A stretch of 64,000 nucleotides of DNA, from NCBI GenBank assembly GCA_022749755.1, contig CM040445.1, forward strand, positions 17,691,182 through 17,755,181. Direction: 5' to 3'. How positions within the stretch are numbered: the first letter of the stretch is position 1; each line of letters opens with the position of its first letter. Source of the DNA: Azadirachta indica. Lineage: Eukaryota; Streptophyta; Magnoliopsida; Sapindales; Meliaceae. The notes beneath the pieces are model-generated. The model did no database searches. It saw only the letters and a list, made by a program, of their open reading frames with translations, and had not been told where the DNA came from. This document shows, piece after piece, positions 56,761-64,000 of the stretch. The translations under genes were made by a program, and so were the position numbers.

Positions 56761-56931
56761 TCACATGTAGATTGAGGAGAGCCCGTAGCGTTTGCTTTCG
56801 TCTTCATATCCATTAACTGTAATGTTTACTTGAGTATTTCCCATCCATTTTAAGCTCCAAGCCCCTAGGTCAAAATGTCGCAATGCTTTGATCAGAATCC
56901 AGAATGAAGCCACATCATGAATGGGCAGCAT
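56761..56931 (-). other. Small unrecognised reading frame (56 codons)
   Basis: ATG at 56931 to TGA at 56761-56763 on the minus strand: MLPIHDVASFWILIKALRHF then DLGAWSLKWMGNTQVNITVN and a short end. Composition is balanced compared with its AT-rich surroundings, which hints at a former exon. No family is recognised and chance is not excluded. Confidence 0.2.
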
Positions 56932-57289
56932 GGAAAAGCAAGATAAGGAGAAAATTCAAAATCATTGAACAAAATCCATTCTTTGCCTTTCTTCACTAGT
57001 CTCAATCTCGAATTTCCATATATTCTATCTTCAATCTCAGTATTGGCAAAGTTAACGATGCAGCAAGTTTAAGCCTTATTTGCTGTTTGTAGTCAACTTT
57101 ACAGATGTTTTTTTTTTTTTAAAAACTTTGCCTCATTTGATATTTTGTACATTTTTAGAATTTTAGGTGCTTTTAACTATAATGCAAAACCAATTGTTCT
57201 GTAAGTTTTGACGTTAAAGGGTTATCCTGTCTATTTGAGGAGGTAGAAATAGAACAAGATAATTTTTTCCTACAAAATCTTCAACTGTT

Positions 57290-57770
57290 TTCTTTAGCTT
57301 TTCTTTGGTTCTGAGAGAAGGATCGAGAATCTTAATCTCTCCAAGACAAATTCTTCTCGAAATATTGTGCTTCCGCAGCTACTTTGGTATCAGAGCAACG
57401 GTCATACCCTGAACTCTCTGGCTACCAAAGGGGACAGTAGCAACCAAGTTGGTAGTAGTGAGCACGACATGAAAGCTTTGTAGAGTGCTATTAGAGATCT
57501 CAAGCAACGGCTTGAAGCTAAGTTTGATGCATTCATGATGGAGATAACCAACAAAGGAATGGATCAAGAACAAGGATGACGAAGCCGTGAAGGAGATGTA
57601 ACTTTAACACCACCATTGCAACACCGCAATCATTGACCACGAAATCGATGGATTTATCGAAATGGGTCTGTTGGATTTGAAAAATACGAAGACGATTTAA
57701 TCCATCGACATCACTATCACAGCTATTCCAATAATGATGAAGACATCAGAGCTTGGTTTTAACTTTCTTT
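57290..57770 (+). mobile_element. LTR-retrotransposon fragment: LTR end, primer site and gag start
   Basis: TTGTGCTTCCGCA ends LTR-like sequence, and TGGTATCAGAGCAAC (57385) is a canonical initiator-tRNA-Met primer site. It is followed by a frame with ISDLKQRLEAKFDAFMMEIT-like codons (57488-57550; IRDLKQRLEAKFDAFMMEIT here), the coiled start of a Ty3/gypsy gag. The fragment ends near 57770. Stops occur (57481, 57577). Confidence 0.7.
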
Positions 57771-58307
57771 ACAATTTACGTTCTTATATATTTAAGCGTA
57801 GTTGAAGATCAATGTTTAAATATAAATTTATAAAATTATAAATAATATATTTATATTATATTAATGAAATTTTTTTTGCATATTATTAGTTCTTGAAATT
57901 ATGACTGAAAATTAAATATTGATTAATTCAAATTAATTTTATTTAGTGGAGTAATAATACAATTCCCTAACTTTCAATAGTGATATGAGAGTTAAAGTAG
58001 TTGAGTTGTATCTTCAACTATTCAGTCAAGGTTGTTATGTTAGACTAGATAAGTCGTGAAGACCTAGTCTTCTCTGTTAACTTGGATTCTATGCTCTATT
58101 TCATTCAACTTTCATTGAGGTTGTGTAGTATTGGCTATTAATAAATCATAAAAGTGTCAATTGGAGAGATCATCAATTTTAATTCATTATAAAATTTATT
58201 GAGACAAAGGTCCTTATAGTTAATCTGGAATTTTTCTTGTTATAATCTTCTCTTCTTACCATAAATTTTAACAACAACAAAAGAACTAATTCTGATACTT
58301 ATCACAA
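57771..58307. repeat. Spacer-type repeat, probably an LTR end
   Basis: 57771-57960 resembles 9620-9800, and 57985-58300 resembles 7440-7490 plus 8521-8760 of unit 1, in reversed block order, so this is a dispersed repeat rather than a fourth CNL unit. It ends CTTATCACA at 58306 directly before a primer-site-like TGGTATCAAAGAG. The last 300 bases therefore look like the 3' part of an LTR. Confidence 0.5.
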
Positions 58308-58640
58308 TGGTATCAAAGAGGGCATGGATTCATGAACGGAGAAATTAGAGGACAGAAAAACTCTTAGAGCAGGTCAACAACAAATTTTTGAAAAGCTTAA
58401 TGAACTCTCTATATAGTTGAGTTCACGAAATAATATTCAGCCAGATCAGGATGGAGAAAATTCAGTGGCACCACTTCAATATCCTACTAAATGGCGTAGG
58501 AGCACCAACAAGGCACACCTTCAAGAGTTGCTATATATTTCAAAGTTTGCCAAAATTGATATCCCTCGTTTCAATGGAGAAGAAGATGCAACTAGCTGGT
58601 TTTATAGGGTGTAATCTTTTGAATTTAACAACACGATAAA
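58308..58640 (+). pseudogene. Ty3/gypsy gag fragment behind a primer site
   Basis: TGGTATCAAAGAGGGCATGG at 58308, then a frame with KFAKIDIPRFNGEEDATSWF and YRV, stop TAA at 58612. The K.DIPRF.GEED...WF..VE.FF pattern is the start of the gag domain in chromovirus-type gypsy elements; the continuation FEFNNTINED is visible in the next frame. The remainder of the element is missing. Confidence 0.75.
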
Positions 58641-59288
58641 TGAAGATGCTTAATTACAGTATGGGTTACTCAAGCAATATAAAGGAATGATGACTTGATT
58701 GGAATTTCAAGATGGCTTGAATTAAAGGTTTGGAGCAATAAAATTTGAAGGTTTTTATTGGCGAATGCTCAATTACGGTGTCAGTTACTTAAGCAAAAGA
58801 AGGGAATGATGACTTGGTTGTAATTTTAGAATGGCTTGAATTAAAGGCTTGGAGCAAAAAGATTCAAAGTTTCTTTTGGCAAATAAACCAAACTACAATA
58901 TAATGGGTATATTTGCGATTATCAAACTCATTTTGAGAGATGACTGTCTCAGGCGAAACACTTTCCTAAGAATCACCAGGTCAGTTGTCTCATTAGTGGC
59001 TTATAAGATTTAATTAAGGCAGATGTGTTAGATATGTAGCTATCCAACTATGCTCTTACAGATGCGAGTTTGACAATTTATGGTGACAATATCTCATTGA
59101 AATCTTCTTATTCCTTCTTAGTAAAACCTTTTGCCACTAACCTTGCATTGAATCTCTGTGATTACGCTCTTAGTATGCTATCCTTGAGCTTAAAGATCCA
59201 TTTTTTTATCCTCTTTTTGTGCATTTTCTTGGGAATTCAACATTTGACTTTCATTAAACCTAATTATACAATTTTTTAGACTTGGACA
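58641..59288. repeat. Imperfect 119-bp tandem duplication, then unannotated sequence
   Basis: GCTTAATTACAGT...GGGTTACTCAAGCAA...GGAATGATGACTTG... ATGGCTTGAATTAAAGG at 58648 recurs from 58767. It probably derives from the gag coding region just upstream. 58890-59288 holds no gene I recognise. Confidence 0.6.
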
Positions 59289-60245
59289 TCACAACTTATA
59301 TCCTTTCATCCTTAATGAGTATTCTAGAAATGCACACTTTAATGATCTTGGTTCTAACTTTCCATGTTTTTTGAGTGCATAAGCCATACTTCCAAAAACT
59401 TTAAGATTTCCATAGTCAACTGGTTTGCCAAACCAAAGTTGTTTTGGTGCCTTGCCATCTAAAGCCATAGTAAGACTTTTATTAATTAGATAAATTGCTA
59501 CATCCACCACCTTTATTAAAAATGTTTTTGAGAGCTTTGAATATAGCAACATGCATATAAGTTTCTCTAGTATAGTTTTATTCATCCTCTCAGCAATGCC
59601 ATTCTACTAAAGGAGTCATTCTTATAGTCTTATGCCTTGCAATCCCTTCTTTTCATAATATTTATTGAAAAAAATATTGCAAAACTCAAGTCTATTATCG
59701 ATTCTAAGCTTTCTTACCTTTCTGCTAGTTTGCTTCTCCACCAAATTCTTGTATACCTTAGGCTTTTCAAACACTTGATTCTTATTCCTTACCATAGACA
59801 CCCATAGCTTTGTTGAAACAATCATTACTTATAAACAAGAAATACCTTGCTTTACCTAATGATGGTACTTGAGATGGTCCCTATTAAATAGAATGAATAT
59901 ACTCTAGTTTCCTTTCGTTCTATTTCACCAGGGTTGAACTTAACTTTGCAGGCTTTACCTAAGACACAATCTTTACAAAAGCTAAGGTAGTTTATATTAT
60001 CACCTTTTAGTAGCCTTTGTTTGCTTTACTCTTTCAATCCCTTTTCACTCATATGTGCTAAACTTTAATGTCATAGCCTAGTTTTATCTATTTTAGTCTT
60101 CATATCTACTAAAATAGACCCAGTTACAATCTTGCTTTCAAGTGCATACAAACCATTGGTCTTATATGCTTTATTAATACCATTCCTAACCTTAAACATA
60201 CAACCAATTGATCTAGCTTACCTAAGGATAAGAGATTTTGATAAG
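59289..60245 (-). pseudogene. Ty1/copia pre-integrase and integrase fragment
   Basis: In the minus direction: RNLLSLGKLDQL-like codons near 60230, ALESKIVTGSI, LAHMSEKGLKE, then NYLSFCKDCVLGKACKVKFN (zinc-finger HHCC region), KQTSRKVRKLRIDNRLEFCN (59735-59680; integrase LR.DNG.EF with the catalytic Asp kept) and, in 59585-59292, MNKTILEKLICMLLYSKLSK and GNLKVFGSMAYALKKHGKLE. This is the order of a copia polyprotein. Frame breaks are frequent. It stops at 59289 before any reverse transcriptase. Confidence 0.88.
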
Positions 60246-62620
60246 TGAGTATATTTGCATAAACCCTCAAGCGTTAGTGTTATTTGATGAATTTTTGTGT
60301 TTATGTGTAGAAAGGCAAGAAAACATCGATTCAAGGTGAGTTAAGCATGAAAAGAGGCAACAGGGAAATAGGCAAACAAGATGGGAAGAATAGATGAGAA
60401 TACGATGCATAAAAGCAACAGAGGACCACCCTTAGATAGCAAGCAAGGCATGCACGTGCCTAGCCGAACACATGGCCATGCCATATTAGTGATGCCCAGG
60501 GTCAGGTTGGCCCAAGGTAATGGCACGCGCAAGTAAAGTAAGGTGCGTTTGGTCGCACTACCACTAACCACTACGTGCTTATGTCTCTTATGATGCAAGT
60601 CACGTCTTTGAGTTATATTCAGCCATTGAATTGACTTTGGCTGGCAGATTTGGCCATTTCTAGGTTTTTGTGTTTTCCAAATATTAACCACTTGGATCCA
60701 ATTTTAGAAATGAGGTTTTTAGAGTGAGAAAGAGAAATAGCTAAAGGATTTTGTGGTGAGAAAAAATGAAGAATCGTTTACACTTGGAGCATTTTGAAAG
60801 GAAACTCAAAGATCAGTGGACTTAAAGTAGCATCTATACTAGTTTTATCTCTTAAACTCTTTAATTTTTCTTAAATTTCATATTGTTATCAATATTTGTG
60901 ATTGTTGGAGAATTATGAACTTTAAGATGAATTTATTGTTGGATTGCAATATGTAAGTTTAGACTTTATTTTCTAAGATCTTGATATATCTGATCAAACT
61001 ATGCTTTGATTAATTTGGAATTTGTTAAACTTAGTATGCTTCAATCATTTGTGTTTTCCTTGTACTGAACACTTATAATTTATTGTTTGATGAATTATTT
61101 GGTTAATCATGAATTAATTAGTGCTTAGGAATGTTTAATTTGTTCATTGGGATTAGGAAATATTGTTTAGACTTTTAAAAGTTCGAGAGAATATTAATAT
61201 CTAGATAATCGGATTAATAATAGGAATATCAAGAAATCAACAGGTGATTGAGTCTTTAGTGATTAATAACAGGTAAAGCTAAATGAACGTGTAATTAATT
61301 GGGTTAGATACTGGCATCAGCTGCAAATATATATAGGACTTTGTGATGCATTAAGAAAGGGAACGAGGTTAGTTTATAACCCGTGATTAGTTTATTGAAG
61401 CTGAAAGCATAACAAACCCCAATTTAGAGAAATATGGTGATAATTAGGTAAAGTCAAGGCCCTAAAACCAACTTATATCAGTTTTAACACACTTATACTA
61501 TTACCTTTAATTTTTATATTTCTATTTCTGCCACTAGGTTAGCAATTATATTTTATATTTTTCTTGTATTTTCACTTATTCAAGTAATGATTGCCTAGAT
61601 AAAACAAATTTACCATAATTACAACAATTAGTTTAGCATTTGAAAACTCAAATTTTTTATACATAGTTGCATACAAATTACTCTCAATTCAGGTATAAGT
61701 CTTGTCTTTTCTAACCCTTTTACACTTTATCTGCCAAATCATATCCTATTCCAATAAGAAAAATACTACATTATTCCCCATCAATATCTTTATAGGGCTT
61801 ATTCGACACAAAAGAGCCTTTAGAAAAGCATATATGAAATGACTATTATGAATTAATGACATGAGAGTGTCCAAACATCAAGAGCAAACTTTAAGTGCCA
61901 ATAAGTTCAAGAAGATTACTCTAAATTACTAAGTTATGAAGACACTGTCAAAGGGATAATTTTGAAATTTAAACTGTATTCACTAAAGTAATATTTTAGA
62001 AAGAGGTTGGTACCATTGGAAAGTTAAAGAAGTAAGCTTTCTATAGAATTTTACGGTTTAATATTTGGAGTTCTCTAGAGAAAGTTATGATAACTTATTC
62101 ACAATATATTCATTTTCTAGACAAAATATAGATGCACGAATTTTAAAGATTTCTTACCTTAAATTCAATGTATTTTATTTAATTTCTATATTATAAAAGA
62201 ATTTGGTGAGCTGTAATTCAATGTCTTACCTGTTTTGGTTTATTTTCAAAGAATTTTAAATGTTTATTTTCATTTGTCAAAATTAGATAATAGTTGTTAG
62301 TCTAACCATTGAAATTTTTAGGGGTTGTTGGCCTAACCTTTGACCTTTTTTTTTGTAAGAGTCTATATAAAGGTTTCAAGTCTATAGCATTAAAATAAAG
62401 TTGTTTTGAGTTGAGTTAAATAAAATTTTGGTATTCTATGCTCTGTATCTCTTGTGGAGAATTTTTATAGAGTGGTGAGTATTCTTTTGAGTTCTACAAC
62501 CTTTGGCAGCAAATTAGGGTGGTGTTTTTGTATCCTTTTTTTTTTGTAAACCTTAAGAGGAGAGGTTATTTCAAGTATTATTTAGTAAAAACCTAAATCG
62601 CTACACAAACCTCCATTTTC
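60246..62620. mobile_element. Insertion splitting the copia element, unclassified
   Basis: Copia gag (62650-63309) and pre-integrase (to 60245) lie on either side of this 2.4-kb stretch, so it is a nested insertion, or two. The left part (60300-60720) has a GC-richer section with GGCATGCACGTGCC and CATGGCCATGCC. The right part (61790-62620) has TATA-like CTATATAAAGG at 62365 and looks like an LTR read on the + strand. No coding domain is recognised and clear matching ends were not found. Confidence 0.4.
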
Positions 62621-62649
62621 CAGTATCAGTTAAGGATCTATTAACATTC

Positions 62650-63309
62650 TATATTCTTGTTTGAAGCAATAAGTAAATCTACAAACATACAACCTTCATC
62701 ATCTAATTCCAAATTTTTCTTTGAAGCTACCGTAGGATTTGCATCATTCTTCTTCTTTTCTTTGTTCTTTAATATTTTCTTAGGGTAATTTCTCTTGAAG
62801 TGACCTTTTTTTATGGCATTGGAAACATTTCAATGCTTTCTTCTTGAATTCAAATCTAAACTGAGTTTTAGTTCTTTTATTGTCATAAGTCCTTCCTCAT
62901 TAAAAGATTCACTTGTCTTACATTTCTTCTTATGTTTTTTGGTATTCAAAGTTGCCTCAACCTCCTTCATCGAGATTGATTCCCCCTCAAGTGTAAGTGT
63001 GTCAAACAAATACTCAAGAGGACTTGAAAGTGAATTTAAAAGAATAATGGCTTGATCTTTATCGGGTATCATAGAGTTAAGGTTTTCAAGATCAAGAATG
63101 ATTATAGTAAGCTCATCTAGGTGTTCTTTTACAGAACCACCTTCTGCTAGAGAAAAGGTATACAACTTCTTCTTATGATACAGCTTATTGGCTAAAGACT
63201 TAATCATGTACCTGTTTTCCAGTTTTTCTAATAGTGCTATTACAGTTTTTTCCTTTGAAACCTTTCTTACCATACTATTACTTAGGTTCAAGAAAATTTC
63301 AAGAAACAA
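62650..63309 (-). pseudogene. Ty1/copia gag fragment with altered zinc knuckle
   Basis: Reads IALLEKLENRYMIKSLANKL, then YTFSLAEGGSVKEHLDELTI, ILDLENLNSMIPDKDQAIIL and LEGESISMKEVEATLNTKK, the usual UBN2/copia gag landmarks, in one frame. Just downstream (62831-62783) it continues in another frame with KCFQCHKKGHFKRNY: a CX2CX4HX4C knuckle in which the last Cys is Asn. It probably belongs to the same element as 59289-60245. Confidence 0.9.
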
Positions 63310-64000
63310 GGCTTTAATACTAATTGGTTAATACGACTTTGTGTTTAAGCTATCTTGAACAACTTATTAATGACTAACTTCCAATTCCATGTTGAAGAAT
63401 TATCAAGAATAAAATATGCAATCAGTTAACACAAAACCAACAAATAAACTTAACTAAAACAATCATCAAACAAATCAAGAAGTTATTTATATGGTTTAGC
63501 TGATATGGCCTATATCACAATCTATAAATAGAGAAGTCTTTTATTGGTTTCTCAAGATGATTAAAATAAAGAAGGAATTTATAATAAAAGCTAATACTAT
63601 TTCTCTCAATTCATATATCTTAACCAGCTACACTTAGAATCTTCTATAATTGTTGAGTAAACTAGACTACAAAGGCTTGATTGCAACAATCCAATCCATT
63701 AAAATCATTGTCTGCTTTAAGCACATAACTCACCACAATTTTGCTTTTGAGCTTTTCAACCCAAACGTATCAACTAAAGTGAAATACTAACATGGCAACC
63801 CAAAAGGAGGGATAAATTCAGTTTTTAAGAATTTTAACAATTTACAGGCAACCCAATAGCCAACACCGAGCAATTCAAATATTCCAAATTGTGAAACACG
63901 TAATTCAATACACAATTCTAATCACCAATATATGAATGTCAACAAATTAAGCTTTAATGTGTGTGAATATTATGTATAACAACTATAAACATAAATAATA
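63310..64000 (-). other. Probable 5' leader and LTR of the minus-strand copia, cut by the window edge
   Basis: Read on the minus strand, TTAGTATTAAAGCC at 63326-63313 resembles a degenerate initiator-Met primer site (TGGTATCAGAGC) just before the gag frame. Further out, CTATTTATAGATTGTG (63535-63520) could be the LTR TATA region. The LTR start is not in the window. No other gene is seen. Confidence 0.4.

Noticed and set aside
57771..58307. A fourth CNL unit
   Set aside because: Only spacer-type repeats are shared and their block order is reversed; no CNL exon is near. A dispersed repeat explains it better.
1..64000. tRNA and rRNA genes
   Set aside because: No cloverleaf with A and B box sequences or rRNA-like stretch was noticed. 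TGGTATCA motifs are primer-binding sites of retroelements. A tRNAscan run would settle it.

Overview
The window is nuclear DNA from a plant, most likely a eudicot. It is AT-rich, has intron-containing genes of the coiled-coil NB-ARC leucine-rich-repeat (CNL) class related to RPS2/RPS5 and At4g27190-like proteins, and carries typical plant transposons: Ty3/gypsy of the Tat type, Ty1/copia, CACTA and MULE-like elements. I cannot name the species.

The backbone is a tandem array of three related CNL units, all on the + strand. Unit 1 (807 to about 10.6 kb) begins inside a gene whose 5' half is lost at a 100-N assembly gap; its remaining LRR exons are open. Unit 2 (about 10.6-24.5 kb, then continuing after a retrotransposon at 31.5 kb) holds the only nearly whole CNL, with start codon at 12869. 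Its second LRR exon carries a 1-bp insertion and its 3' exons are decaying. Unit 3 (about 40.3-53.9 kb) has a conserved promoter-side region, but its gene is cut by a solo LTR and ends within the coiled-coil region.

Much of the remainder is transposon insertion into this array. Elements include two TIR elements in unit 1 (6556-7248, and a near-palindrome at 7498-8511), two in unit 2 (19834-21143, carrying an aldehyde dehydrogenase fragment, and 21444-22552), a 7.0-kb Tat-type Ty3/gypsy with 5-bp target-site duplication (24475-31472), an 8.1-kb CACTA (31951-40032), a 5.7-kb MULE-like element with about 120-bp TIRs (42636-48365) that itself contains a deleted copia (43580-45567), and LTR-like insertions at 48907-50448 and 51823-53550. 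From 54 to 64 kb lie scraps of host genes (an SMC5-like end, an unidentified C-terminus) and fragments of copia and gypsy elements.

Host gene fragments recognised by conserved residues are eIF5A (units 1 and 2, so probably older than the duplication), ALDH, class III peroxidase and SMC5. The picture is birth-and-death evolution of a resistance-gene cluster. Only the CNL at 12869 keeps all NB-ARC motifs, and it would make a protein with a shortened LRR. I see no clear new molecular system. The most unusual items are the acidic C-terminal exons of the unit 1 gene, the truncated but otherwise intact unit 2 CNL, and the number of captured gene fragments. Identifications rest on recognised motifs, not on database searches; identity percentages were not computed.
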